Translations under genes and position numbers: made by a program
Notes under the pieces: model-generated
Told to the model about the DNA's origin: nothing
Databases searched by the model: none
Seen by the model: only the letters and a program-made list of their open reading frames with translations
Shown here: positions 51,483 through 62,636 of the stretch, in pieces
Layout: the number at the start of each line of letters is the position of its first letter
How positions within the stretch are numbered: the first letter of the stretch is position 1
DNA from: BRH-c25 sp012519325
GTDB taxonomy: Bacteria; Bacillota; Clostridia; Lutisporales; Lutisporaceae
Length of the DNA stretch: 64,000 bases
Direction: 5' to 3'
NCBI GenBank assembly: GCA_050950645.1
Contig: JBMNHZ010000007.1
Location: forward strand, 124,001 to 188,000

Positions 51483-51938
51483 CTAATCCATTCCTTTCAT
51501 TATGGCTTCATAAGCCTCTCCGGCCGGCTCCATTATTATTTCACGGGAATTATCCCCTTTAGTGTTTAATATGGTAATCCAAAGCCGTTCCTCCGGAATA
51601 ATATCCCTTACAACATCCGCCCATTCCAGCACAACAACTCCGTCACCGAAAAAATATTCTTCATAGCCTAATTCATACATTTCATCAACATCATTGAGCC
51701 TGTATACGTCAAAGTGGTATAAAGGCACCCTGCCTTCATATTCATTAATAATGGTATAGGTGGGGCTGGTAACATAATCCATAACTTCCAGTCCTCTTGC
51801 TATACCTTGGGTAAAAGCAGTCTTTCCTGCTCCAAGGTCTCCTGAGAGGCACACAATATCCCCGGGGCTCAGCAGCTTTCCCAGCCGTTCGCCGATTTTG
51901 ACAGTTTCTTCAGCACTCTCAGTATAAAATTTCAGCAT
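51483..51938 (-). CDS. tsaE: tRNA threonylcarbamoyladenosine biosynthesis ATPase TsaE
   Basis: P-loop ATPase (151 residues) that powers the t6A complex with TsaB and TsaD. Motifs: CLSGDLGAGKTAFTQGIARG (Walker A), SPTYTIINEY, YHFDVYRLND (Walker B region), VVVLEWADVV. The start is ATG 51938, preceded by GGAGGTAAATCA. An in-frame extension up to 52076 has no ribosome site and crosses a hairpin, so it is not used. It is immediately upstream of tsaB-rimI. Confidence 0.95.
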   Translation of the reverse strand: MLKFYTESAEETVKIGERLGKLLSPGDIVCLSGDLGAGKTAFTQGIARGLEVMDYVTSPTYTIINEYEGRVPLYHFDVYRLNDVDEMYELGYEEYFFGDGVVVLEWADVVRDIIPEERLWITILNTKGDNSREIIMEPAGEAYEAIMKGMD

Positions 51939-51960
51939 TGATTTACCTCCGGAAAGCAAA

Positions 51961-51994
51961 ATATCTATAGCAATCTCACGATTGCTATAGATAT
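51961..51994 (-). terminator. Perfect 14-bp hairpin upstream of tsaE
   Basis: ATATCTATAGCAAT and ATTGCTATAGATAT with a six-base loop, followed leftward by ATTTTGC. It would end the transcript of the broken surface-protein gene (stop 52039). Confidence 0.7.
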
Positions 51995-52038
51995 TATACT
52001 CTGTTTGAATAGAAATGTATACATTAAGCAGCCCGATA

Positions 52039-55000
52039 CTAATCCTCAAAGTCTTCGACAGCTTCGTACTCACCAACGTTCAGCGTCACTGCCTCCTCAT
52101 GTATAAGCCGGACATCTTCGCAGTTATAGATTCTCAATGTCGGCAGGTCTTCAAGCGGTTTTTCGGCATCCCCGCCGATTCCATCAACGGCAGGCTTCTG
52201 CTCTGCAAAACCTGGCTCGTTAAGGCTCGGATGGGAAGATGTTGTATATGTTACAGGCTCATCAGTAAATATGTTGTTTGTTACATCTAAAGTGCCTGTA
52301 CATTTAACTGCATCCTTGAACAATATTTCCGAATACCAATTTCCGTCAAAAATATTTTCTTCTACTGTGACAGTTGATAAATCCGCCTGAAGAGTATCCC
52401 CGGCATCCAGGCAGTAGAACACCAGCCCCACTGTCCAATTGTCGGCTATTGTATTTCCGTATATCTCGGTGCCGTTTATTTTGTTTGTCATGTTGATGCC
52501 GGTCCTGTTGTTGACTATCATATTGTCAATGATGCTGTTGTTCTGACAATTGTTAAGGTATATGCCATTTCGGTTCATTGTCACAACACAGTCCCTCAAA
52601 GTATTCCCAGTACACATATTCAGGAATATCACACCGCTATTGTTAAAGCTCCATTCGCTCAATTCCTCAGCCGTATACTCATGTGTGATTGTGAAGCCGC
52701 TTACGGTTGCACCATTTGAAGCAAAGGTCAGGGGTGTCTTGTTTCCATTTGTTGCAACTATTATAGTATCTTCAGCTCCGGCACCAATGATTGTAACTTC
52801 CTTTCCGACAACCACATCCTCAATGTATTTTCCTTCTGCTACATCAATTGTACCGCCCGCTTCGACACCGTCAATAGCCTCGTTTATGCTTTTGAAGCTC
52901 GATACCCCGAAGAACGGCGTGTTTTCATCGTAATCATCGTCTACATCAGCCTTTAGCACAGGATATGCCTCTCCCTCAACATTGTCATAAGTACAATCCT
53001 GTATTGAGATTTCCGGTACCCTGTTACTCCTGTAGTCATTTATAGCAAAGGAAACTTCAGTACCATCGTAGTACAAGCCTATAAATTCAACTTCCATTAC
53101 TGAACCTGACAGGGTTCCTCCTGCACGATCCCAGAAAACTATACCGTTTTGTGCTATCACATCCGTATTCCCTGCACCGGTAATGATTCCGCCTGCTATG
53201 TTTACGGTTATTTCAGCCGTAGATCCGGTGGTAGCACCATTTCCATCAACTATATCCACTCCATTCTTGTGGAAACCGGAAATTTCCGTGTTGATGATAT
53301 CCAGTTCAGTAGTTCCTGAACTTCCGTCTACAGCAATTCCCTGTCCGGATTGGACACCGTCCAGCGGTGTATCATCAGTTATTATGCAATCCTCTATACT
53401 GCCTGTGGATTCGTTCCACAGCACCATAGCATCCGGATTCAATCCGCCTCCTGAGACTGTCAATCCCTGCATTACTATGCCTGTTGAAGCATCTACCACT
53501 ATAGAAACCTTCATATCGGCTGTATATTTGTGTGCTATTCCGCTTGTTATCAATGCTGAAGGTGTTACTATCGTTTCATCCGCCCCGGCTCCTACAATTG
53601 TGAGGTTCTCCTTGCCTATTATACTGAAGCCTTCAAACTCCCCTGCAGTAATACTTATTGTATCTCCCTCATTTGCTGCCGCTACTGCATTTTGAATTGA
53701 GTTAATGTACTCGTTCCCTCCTGCTTCAACAACCAAGCAGCCATCTTTTGCAGTAGCCTTAATCAGCTGGTTTTCTACATGGGCTCCGTTATTGGCCTCG
53801 CTTATCGCTGTCAAATCCGTATAATTATCACTGTGTGTCTGATTGTTTGCAATTACGGCAATATCTACCGCATTATCTTCAAAGGAGTTGCCGGCGAATG
53901 TGATTGCATGGTTCGCACACACTACCCAGCCCCTGGTGTTTTTAACAAAGTTGTCGGCAACTATACCGGCACTTTCCAAATAAGCAGGCTGCCTGACGCT
54001 TTCAAAGTGGTTTCCGCTTATCACATAGCCGGTTTTCCCTGTATTGGGAACTATTGCCCTGACAACTTCATCGTCACCTTGCCGGTACTGCCCTACAAAT
54101 TTAGAATTCTTTACTGCTGCATCATTGGCAGTTATCTTAACAAGATGTTGATTCAGCTTATCAGCCTTGTTGATATAAATACCATCCAGTGTCGCAGCAG
54201 CAGAGAGGTTGAACACAGCATTTCCACCTGTAGTAACAATCTCAGAGGCAAAGCTGTCTGCGCCCTTTATTGTGATTTCCTTGTTTACATTGACTGTATC
54301 CGTGATTGTATATTCACCTGCTGCCAGCATAATTACATCACCGGCTTTGGCGGAGTCTATTGCGCTTATAAGTGAATCTACTGAATTTACTTTTGTTATC
54401 CAGTTAAGCTTAACTGATGCCCCATAATTTGCAGCTGAAATAGTTTCTTCCGTATAATCCGCCTCTCCATTAACAGAGGCAATCTTTTCCATGAGCTTAA
54501 TTGCGGTAAATCCTTCAGGTATCCCGGTAATGGTATTACCGGTGATTGTTAGAATGTCATCGGCAGACAGCACATACGTCCAAATACCTTCCATGTTTAC
54601 AGGGTCAATAATATTATCCACAATTTCCGCATCCAGTATTTTACCTTGAGCGGATCGCACTATGCAGACAGTTCCATACACTTTATTGTTCTCAAAGATA
54701 ATTTTGTATGCATCAGTATTAGGCCCTACCGAACCACCGGTCTGCCCGATGGATACTATAGCGGCATATTGGGTGTCCGGTATGTTTATACCCTTGAATT
54801 CACAGTTCCTTACAGTAACATTATTACCTGCAAGCATAGCTGCATTTCCGTTTCCACTAAGTACGAATCCATCTTCAAAGACCACTCAAAGCTCAGGTTT
54901 TCTATCAAGGTTTCCTGCCCTGCGGTATTATTTGCAGTTGTCTTCAGCATCGGTTCAGTATAGGAACCGACATCATATGCTGTGCCTCTAATAACCGGTT

Positions 55001-58000
55001 TTGTTTCTCCGATACCCTTCAAGGTAATTCCTTTTGCTATCAAGAGTTGCTCTTTGCCAATATCGTAGATTCCTGCGGCAACATCTATAGTATCACCGGT
55101 TACAGCTGCATTGATTGCCGCTTGAATTGTCGGATAATACTTTGTAGCCCCGTCCTTTGTTATGCTTGGTACATTAACCAGCGGCTTATTGCTCCAAATT
55201 TTTACATTGGTTCCTTGGAGGATAAATTCATTATATCCATCAGCCGTAACCTCTACTGTTGCAATTTCGCTGACATTGCTTCCGTCGGACCAGATCTGAG
55301 TTTCTTCCTCCAATGTACCGCTGTTGAGTATAAATACGGAAGGCGTCTTTACTCCAACACCCGGATCAACATTTACGGCACCCCAGGCATTGCCGCTTGT
55401 ATTCAGGTTGGTGGCAACGATTGTTGAACCATTGACTATTAAGCCTGCCCCTTTTCCGTTTTTAATTGTTACATCATTGAGTATTCCGTAAGCATTATTG
55501 TAGGTATTTAGTCCATGAGATTTCCCGTCAGCATCTATAGTAATATTCGAAATAGTAACAGGCGCCTCTTCTGTTCCTGCATAAATTGCAAGCAGATGCT
55601 TTTCACCGTTTACAGTACTCCACGAGTCATTTACAGCCTTTAGTACTACATTGGCCTTGCCGACAAACGATATTGGTTTTGCAATATTAAGCTGTTCTGA
55701 AAATTCATATGTCCCTGCATCCACAATAATTATGTCGCCTTCCACAGCCGCATCAATTGCCTCCTGGATAGTTGCATAACCTTTATCACCAATCCTGGCT
55801 GGCCTTCCATAAGCAACATAGCCTAAGCCTTCCGGTGAATATGTGTTATTTTTTTCTAAAAACTCGACTTCTTCCAGAGTCCTTATGGTTGTAAACTCTA
55901 AAATATTTGATTTTCCAATTCTGCCTGTGAAAACATTTCCTTTAATAGCATATGCATTAAAGGAAGTACCATCTAATTTGATAATCATATCGTCAAAATA
56001 ATTGTTTTGTATTTCCACAGCACCATTTTGGCCTAATAGATTTAAAGCTGCATTACTGGTCATTCCTGCTGTATCTTGTGTCCTATGGAAGTAGTTTCCA
56101 TATGCTTTAACATTATTTGCATTCCATATCAATACGCCTGATGTGCCGGCAGTATTATCGCCATGTGTGTCAATTAACCTGTTATTAATAAAATCTACAT
56201 TTTCGCTCTGCTGCCCGCTTACATACATAAAACCACTTCCATAATAAGTGCTTTCAGCGATGCAGTTAGCAACTTTAATTGTCACATAATCTCCGGCTCT
56301 GAAATCCAAGCCTCCTCCGGTTCCATCCAAGCCTTTTGTAAATTTAAAACCATCAATTTCAATATTTTCAACACTTTTTTTTGCAGTGATTACACCTGTA
56401 AATACTGTTTCATTTTCTCTTGCCGCTGCTGTCCAATCTGAACTGTTTGGATTAATTCCAGCATTTGCCCCATACAATTTAATTGATTTATCAATAGTTA
56501 TATCCTCATCATAAGTTCCTGCAGACACCAGAATGGTATCACCACCATCTGCATCAATAATTGCCTGAGTCAGTTCTGCTGCTGTTGAAACAAGTGTGTA
56601 GTCAATAGCATTTCCGTTTTCCTCACAGCCTTCAACTATTAATATACCTCCCGGCCCATCATCAACATTGCCAATGAATGGCCCTACACTTGTATGGAAG
56701 AGTTCCGGGTCTCCGCCTAATTGTGCAGATGTACTGCAGTTTATAATTGTCACACTGGCATCTGTAGTAAATACATCACCAGCGAATCCACCTGTTTTTA
56801 TTATTTTTCCCTTTAAGCTTTCGACTGCTCCATCATAGGGTCTGCTTGTTACAGTTCCGCCTATTACATTAGAATCGGTTACTTTATTGCCGTAATGAAT
56901 AAGGCCTGCTAATCCTCCAACTCTGAAATATCCAATAACATCTGTACCGGTTACTGTACAATTTGATATTATATTGCTGCCTTCAGCATACAAGCCAACC
57001 AGACCGCCAATGGATATGCCTGTGCCCTCAATATTTGAATTTGCTACACTGCAATTGGATATATCGCCATAACCATTATGGCCCAATATACCGCCCACAT
57101 AGTTCAGACCTTTTATATTTGCATTTATAACATTGCAATTGATTATTGATGTTAAAAATCCGTCTCCTACAATTGCAGCAACACTCGAACCACCTTCTAT
57201 GGCTGCTGTATTAACATTAACATTCTTAACAATGCTTCCGCTGCCGGCATATGCTAATAATCCATTTTCACCTCTAAGATTATGAATTGTATAACCGCTG
57301 CCGTCAAATGTCCCTTTAAATTTGCTGGTTTGCGATCCTATCGGAGTCCATTTTTTGTTATAGAAGTTAATATCATCAGTTAGTGTAATAGTCTTCCCGC
57401 TGAAGTCATTTCCTTCATTAACCAGCTTAGCAAGGCCTGCAAGCTCAGAAGCTGTATTTAACTCGAAAGTTGTATCACCGTCTATATACCAACTGATGTC
57501 CGCAAAATCAGCTCAACCCGTTTCTGTCCTTGTGTTATCTGTCCTGGCCGTTACTCCATTCTTGAATTCTACACTAAACACTACTTTTACCGGTTCTCCT
57601 AATTTGCCTTTTGTCCCCCAATCTACTATCCAGTAGCCATCTTCTACATAATCAAAATCAGGAATAAGCGGCATTGAGAGTTGAACGGCCTCTGAGTGCT
57701 CGGCTGCCAGTTTACCTGTTAAGGTTCCTTTTCCCAATAAGGCATCTGCATAGTCATACCATTCTACTGCCAGGTTTTTTACATCCTTCATGGTCTTGCC
57801 GTCTGTCAACCTTGCTCCTGCCGTATATCCGCCTTTAAATACTCCAAAGTCCTCAGCTGTAATTCCTCCCGCAGTATCTACAGTAACCGTAAACCGCCTG
57901 CTTGTGCTGTAATATCCCAATCTTTCCGCAGTAACTGTGATTGTTGCTGCTCCTACAGAAACCCCTGTCAACCTCTAATGTATGCTTCCTTCTACAGTCT

Positions 58001-59541
58001 ACTTTTGCTACACCGGGATTGCCCGATATTGAGGATATTTTTGCATCCGCAGGTGTGCAATTGATACTGATATTCTTTTTATGGCCTATTGTCACAAACA
58101 TGTTGTTAATGGCATTTATTACTACTGCCGTTTTGTTGTCATCATCATCGTCCCCACTGCTTCTGCCACTGCCGCCTCCACCGCCGGTTCTTGGTGCAGG
58201 GGGTGGTTCCGGAGTATCTATATTTACTGTTACACCCGGTGCTTTCACAACATTCTGAGGCTGCTGCTGAATAGTTGAACCGGAAACATTGACATTTGCA
58301 TTCTGTATACTGCCTTGGCCTGTTATATTTACAGCAGCATTAATATTCAAAGTACCGACACTTGCTTGCTGTGCCAGATTGACCGTAGTCCCTTCAGCCC
58401 CCTGAGCCAAGGTCAAATTACCTATTGCGCCATTTGCCATATTTATATTAATATTGCCGGAATCGACTGTTACATTGTCAAAATTGCCTTCAAATACAAT
58501 GGTTGCACCAGCAAAAATATCATCCGGGATTACTATGTCGCCGAAGCCCTCACCGGTCAGGAATTCCTCTTCCAGTATAGCCCCGGACTGTAATTCTGCT
58601 TCACCTATTGTTGTACTTCCTGTTGCAACTATCCTGACTACATTTCCTTCCCGTCTTACAATAACCCTGCCCAGACTGGAATTCCTTATTACTATACTAT
58701 TCTCTCCTCCGCCTCTTACAATAGTTGTTCCCTTTACTACAACATTCTCCAGGCATACATTGCCGTCCCCGATACTCTCTCTTAATATGAGATCCCCATT
58801 AATTGTTGTGTTCTTTAATGTTACATCGGGTGAAATTATAGCTACATTGCCGTCCAATGCCATCATACCGCTTGCAGGGCCGTATGTGCCGCTTTTGCTG
58901 TATACAGCCCTGTACATGCTCTTGAATGCCCTGTCCAGGGCCACTACCGCTTCAAGCCTTGTTATCTTCTCTTCAGGTTTAAAAGCATCGCTTATCAGTC
59001 CATTGAAATACCCCTTGCTTATGGTAGTACTTATGGCTGCCTTACTCCATTCCGGAATTGATTTACCGTCAGTCAGATTATTTATTACAGTATCATCGAC
59101 TGCAGCTTCTCCCCCCGTCAATCTGGCAAGGACCGTAGCAAAGGCTTGTCTAGATATTGGATCCAGCGGAAACAGTTTTCCGTCATAACCTTGCATATAC
59201 CCGGCTTTTGTCGCTTTTGCCGCATCCAAATAATACCACTTATCCTTCAATATATCGATGTAATTGATTTCCGCAGTATCCGTGAATCCGAAAGACCTGT
59301 TGACAAGTGCCATAAACTCTGCTCTTGTTATTGTATTTTCCGGCTTAAAGGTTCCATCCGGGAAGCCTTTGATAAATCCGTTATCTATCCATTCCGTCAA
59401 TTGACTTTCATATTTGCTGCCTGCTATATCTGTGTACTTTACAGGCTGCAGCTTCGGAACGTCTGCACTTACAAGATTAACCATAATCAATGCAGCGCTT
59501 AAGATAATACATATTATGCACTTAATTTTCTCAGCTCTCAA
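52039..59541 (-). pseudogene. Giant SLH surface protein (beta-helix/GLUG type) with two frameshifts and one nonsense codon
   Basis: From TTG 59541 (AAGGAGGG upstream) the frame starts with a signal peptide and three SLH domains (YTDIAGSKYESQLTEWIDNG; KAGYMQGYDGKLFPLD; ISTTISKGYFNGLISD), then a beta-helix region (LILRESIGDGNVCLENVVVK) and a low-complexity linker (TGGGGGSGRSSGDDDDD). At about 57969 an extra base moves it to the frame carrying TGVSVGAATITVTAERLGYY, a Big-type Ig repeat. TGA at 57513-57515 then interrupts before ADFADISWYIDGDTTFELNT. GLUG-type repeats (GLVGLYAEGSNIISNCTVTG) and pectate-lyase-like right-handed helix repeats (ADGGDTILVSAGTYDEDITI) follow. At about 54885 a missing base joins the next frame (VFEDGFVLSGNGNAAMLAGN), ending at 52039. 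Intact, it would be about 2,500 residues. Domain content suggests polysaccharide or surface interaction. Pseudogene versus sequencing error cannot be settled here. Confidence 0.85.
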
Positions 59542-59626
59542 GTTTTTCCCTCCTTTTCTCATTATCTTTTGCACCCACCAATGCAGTATTTTGTGCTTCT
59601 GCCCTGTGTTCACCCCCCGTATAATA

Positions 59627-59745
59627 GAAAAAAATAAGACCTAACACTGTAAAACTTGTTATACAGTGTCAGGTCGGTTGCGCCACAAGCTCGTTGCGAC
59701 CCAGGCGCCCAAGTACAGGCCGCAAGTCACAGCACCCTGTACCCC
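59627..59745 (-). terminator. GC-rich leader with strong intrinsic terminator upstream of the SLH gene
   Basis: Read leftward, a GC-rich segment (59676-59745) holds GTACAGG and CCTGTAC arms and a GCGCC/GGCGC pair. Right after it GACCTGACACTGTA pairs with TTACAGTGTTAGGTC and is followed by TTATTTTTTTC (59675-59627). The terminator sits 86 bases before the TTG start, so either it attenuates the surface-protein gene or it ends an unseen upstream RNA. I do not recognise the GC-rich segment as any named riboswitch. Bases 59746-59903 show nothing clear. Confidence 0.6.
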
Positions 59746-59903
59746 AATATATTCTTTTTTTCCTCATTTTTCCCTTTATACAAAATAATGGACATTTATT
59801 GGTTTGTCCAATTATTTCTACACTTTTAAAATATTTCTTGCATTTTTTATTGGGACTTGTGTCATAGTTTAATTCATATTGTCGAACGATTTTTATAAAA
59901 AAT

Positions 59904-59930
59904 TTAAGCCAAACATTACGTTTGGCTTAA
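59904..59930 (-). terminator. Terminator at the 3' end of tex
   Basis: TTAAGCCAAAC and GTTTGGCTTAA, followed leftward by ATTTTTTATAAA. It overlaps the last codons of the gene, including the stop. Confidence 0.85.
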
Positions 59931-62048
59931 ACCCTTCATACTGAGGCTAATCCTGTTCCTATCAAGGTCCACATCCAGGACCCTTACCTTCACTATATCA
60001 CCTGCCTGTACTACATCAAGAGGCCTTCTGACAAACCTGTCGGCCAGCTCTGATATATGCACCAGCCCATCCTGATGTACTCCTATATCAACAAAAGCTC
60101 CGAAGTCAATAACATTTCTTACTGTTCCGGTAAGTAACATACCAGGCTTCAAATCCTTAATGTCCAATACGTCAGACAACAATACAGGCTTCGGCATTTC
60201 GTCCCTTGGATCTCTTCCCGGCTTTTTAAGCTCATCAATAATATCTCTCAGTGTAGGAATTCCCACTCCCAGTTCAGCTGCCAGCTCATTTATGTTCATG
60301 GCTGAAAGCTTATCCGCTGCACCGGAAATATCCTTTCCTGCTTTCTCAAGGAGCTTCTCTGCAATATCATAGGATTCCGGATGTACTGATGTATTATCCA
60401 ATATGTTTTCACTTTCAGGTATTCTTAAGAAGCCTGCTGCTTGTTCAAAAGTCTTCTCTCCAAGCTTTTTCACCTTAAGCAGCTCTCTTCTGCTCCTGAA
60501 CTTGCCGTTTTCTTCCCTGTAGGATACTATGTTCTTTGCAATGGCTGAGTTTACTCCCGATATATGCTGCAAAAGAGACGGTGATGCAGTGTTCAAATCC
60601 ACTCCGACACTGTTCACGCAGTCTTCCACAACCCCTCTCAAGGAATCCGAAAGCTTCTTCTGTGCAACATCATGCTGATACTGTCCCACTCCAATTGATT
60701 TGGGATCTATTTTCACCAATTCGGCAAGAGGGTCCTGCAACCTCCTCGCTATTGAAACCGCTCCTCTCAAAGATACATTTATGTCCGGATATTCCTGTGA
60801 TGCCAGCTCTGATGCCGAATATACCGATGCTCCTGCTTCATTGACAATCACATAGTGCAGCGGTATATCCATTTCCCTGATTATTTCCGCACATATCCTT
60901 TCAGACTCCCTTGAAGCAGTTCCGTTGCCAAGGGATATTACTTCAACATTATGCTTCTTAATCAGATCCTTTAATATTTCCTTGGCTTCTGCCACTCGAT
61001 TCTGCGGTGGAGTGGGATATACCGTAGCGGTGTCCAGGAGCTTTCCGGTATCATCTATTACTGCTATTTTGCAGCCTGTCCTATAAGCCGGGTCAAAGCC
61101 CATTACCACCTTTCCTTTAATAGGAGCCTGCAGCAGAAGGCTCCTGAGGTTAGCAGCAAACACTCTTATCGCCTGTTCTTCCGCCTCATCGGTAAGAATG
61201 CTTCTTATTTCCCTTTCTATGGACGGGGCAATAAGTCTGTTATATGCATCCCTTACTATCTCCTCAAGCAAATTTTTATATGGGGAATTTTCTTTGATTA
61301 TACTGTTGTTAAGGAAGGCCAGTATCCTTTCTGTCGGTGCCTCCACCTTGACATTGAGGAATTCTTCCTTCTCTCCCCTGTTTACAGCCAATATTCTGTG
61401 GGGGGCAACCTTTTTAACAGGCTCTTTGAAATCATAATACATCTGATACTCTGATTGTTCTTCTTTAGTGCCTTTTGTCACAATGGCACCATCCCTGAAG
61501 GTAAGCTCTCTTATTTCTTTTCTGAACTGCGCATTGTCGGATATTATTTCAGCAACTATATCTGAAGCACCGTCTATGGCATCCTGCGCAGTCAGGACAC
61601 CAAGCTCCGGGTTTATAAATGTTTCTGCAATTTCCTCCAAGGCTTCAGAAATGCGTTCCTGCTTTAATATTATATCCGCTAAAGGCTCCAGTCCCTTTTC
61701 CCTGGCAATAGCAGCCCTTGTTCTCCTCTTCTGCTTATACGGACGGTAGAGGTCTTCCACCTCCTGCAATACTTCGGCTTTCTCAATGGAAGTTTTTAGC
61801 TCTTCTGTAAGCTTGCCTTGTCCTTCAATAAGTCTTATGACTTCATCTTTTCTTTCTTCAAGGTTTCTCAAATATTTAAGCCTTTCATCAAGCTCTCTCA
61901 GTACTGTGTCGGAAAGTTCCCCTGTCAGTTCCTTCCTGTATCGGGCAATGAAAGGTATTGTATTGCCGTCATCTATCAGCTTTACCGTGTTTTCAACCTG
62001 CCAAGGCTTAACCGAAAATTCCTTTGCCAGTTTTGCAGTAATGTCCAT
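59916..62048 (-). CDS. tex: Tex family RNA-binding transcriptional accessory protein
   Basis: A 710-residue cytoplasmic protein related to Tex/Spt6. In order: an N-terminal helical domain (KPWQVENTVKLIDDGNTIPF), a YqgF-like nuclease-fold domain (MGFDPAYRTGCKIAVIDDTG), helix-hairpin-helix motifs (VGVDLNTASPSLLQHISGVN), and a C-terminal S1 RNA-binding domain (GTVRNVIDFGAFVDIGVHQD; HISELADRFV). It influences transcription and RNA processing in many bacteria. The length is typical and no key segment is missing. ATG 62048 follows AGGAGAATAATAT. It stands alone, divergent from the ACT-domain gene. Confidence 0.95.
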   Translation of the reverse strand: MDITAKLAKEFSVKPWQVENTVKLIDDGNTIPFIARYRKELTGELSDTVLRELDERLKYLRNLEERKDEVIRLIEGQGKLTEELKTSIEKAEVLQEVEDLYRPYKQKRRTRAAIAREKGLEPLADIILKQERISEALEEIAETFINPELGVLTAQDAIDGASDIVAEIISDNAQFRKEIRELTFRDGAIVTKGTKEEQSEYQMYYDFKEPVKKVAPHRILAVNRGEKEEFLNVKVEAPTERILAFLNNSIIKENSPYKNLLEEIVRDAYNRLIAPSIEREIRSILTDEAEEQAIRVFAANLRSLLLQAPIKGKVVMGFDPAYRTGCKIAVIDDTGKLLDTATVYPTPPQNRVAEAKEILKDLIKKHNVEVISLGNGTASRESERICAEIIREMDIPLHYVIVNEAGASVYSASELASQEYPDINVSLRGAVSIARRLQDPLAELVKIDPKSIGVGQYQHDVAQKKLSDSLRGVVEDCVNSVGVDLNTASPSLLQHISGVNSAIAKNIVSYREENGKFRSRRELLKVKKLGEKTFEQAAGFLRIPESENILDNTSVHPESYDIAEKLLEKAGKDISGAADKLSAMNINELAAELGVGIPTLRDIIDELKKPGRDPRDEMPKPVLLSDVLDIKDLKPGMLLTGTVRNVIDFGAFVDIGVHQDGLVHISELADRFVRRPLDVVQAGDIVKVRVLDVDLDRNRISLSMKGLSQT

Positions 62049-62193
62049 ATATTATTCTCCTTCGCTCTTATGTTCTTTACCTTTAATATATTAACCTTTA
62101 TATCGACAATATTGCAAGGGGTGCGGAAAGTATGTTAGTATTGCATGTAGATACACATGTATCTTGGACGCATACAGAAAGCGGGGTAATATG

Positions 62194-62634
62194 ATGGTAA
62201 ATAGAAAAATGTTCATAGTTAATTCTGATATCCTTCCCAAGACATACGAGAAGGTTATTGAAGCAAAGCTCCTGCTTAGAACAGGAGATGCGGCAACAAT
62301 CCAGGAAGCATGCCGGATGGCAGGAGTAAGCCGCAGCGCCTTCTATAAGTATAAGGACAGTGTATTTGACTATACTGCTCAGGAACGAGGACGCACAGTT
62401 ACACTATTCATGATTCTCAGGCATACTCCGGGAGTACTATCCGATATCATAAACAAGATAGCTTCCGTCAAAGGTAACATTATAACTATAAATCAAAACA
62501 TCCCGGTGATGGACTCTGCATCACTGACGGCATCCATTGATACGAAAATCATGGAAATAAACCCTGAAGAGCTGGTAGAGCTGTTGCTGTCCTGCAAAGG
62601 CTGCAAGAAGGTGGAAATAATAGGAATGGAGTAA
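62194..62634 (+). CDS. ACT domain protein with N-terminal HTH-like segment
   Basis: A 146-residue protein. Residues about 35-55 resemble a helix-turn-helix (TIQEACRMAGVSRSAFYKYK), and residues about 75-146 form an ACT domain (LFMILRHTPGVLSDIINKIA; LTASIDTKIM) of the type that binds amino acids. This is the PheB/UPF0735-like family common in Clostridia and Bacilli and usually linked to aromatic or branched amino acid metabolism. The exact ligand is unknown. The start was set at ATG 62194, seven bases after GCGGGG; ATG 62191 is equally possible, while ATG 62164 has no ribosome site. Confidence 0.85.
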   Translation: MVNRKMFIVNSDILPKTYEKVIEAKLLLRTGDAATIQEACRMAGVSRSAFYKYKDSVFDYTAQERGRTVTLFMILRHTPGVLSDIINKIASVKGNIITINQNIPVMDSASLTASIDTKIMEINPEELVELLLSCKGCKKVEIIGME

Positions 62635-62636
62635 TA

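Noticed and set aside
57513..57515. Second selenocysteine codon in the broken SLH gene
   Set aside because: The TGA is not followed by a GGUC-type SECIS hairpin, the position is a domain linker, and two frameshifts occur in the same gene; a nonsense lesion or sequence error is simpler.
59676..59745. c-di-GMP (GEMM) riboswitch in the SLH leader
   Set aside because: A GGGUCGCAA stretch recalls the GEMM GGGACGCAA segment, but the partner segment GCACAGGGCAAACC and the receptor are missing; kept only as an unidentified structured leader.
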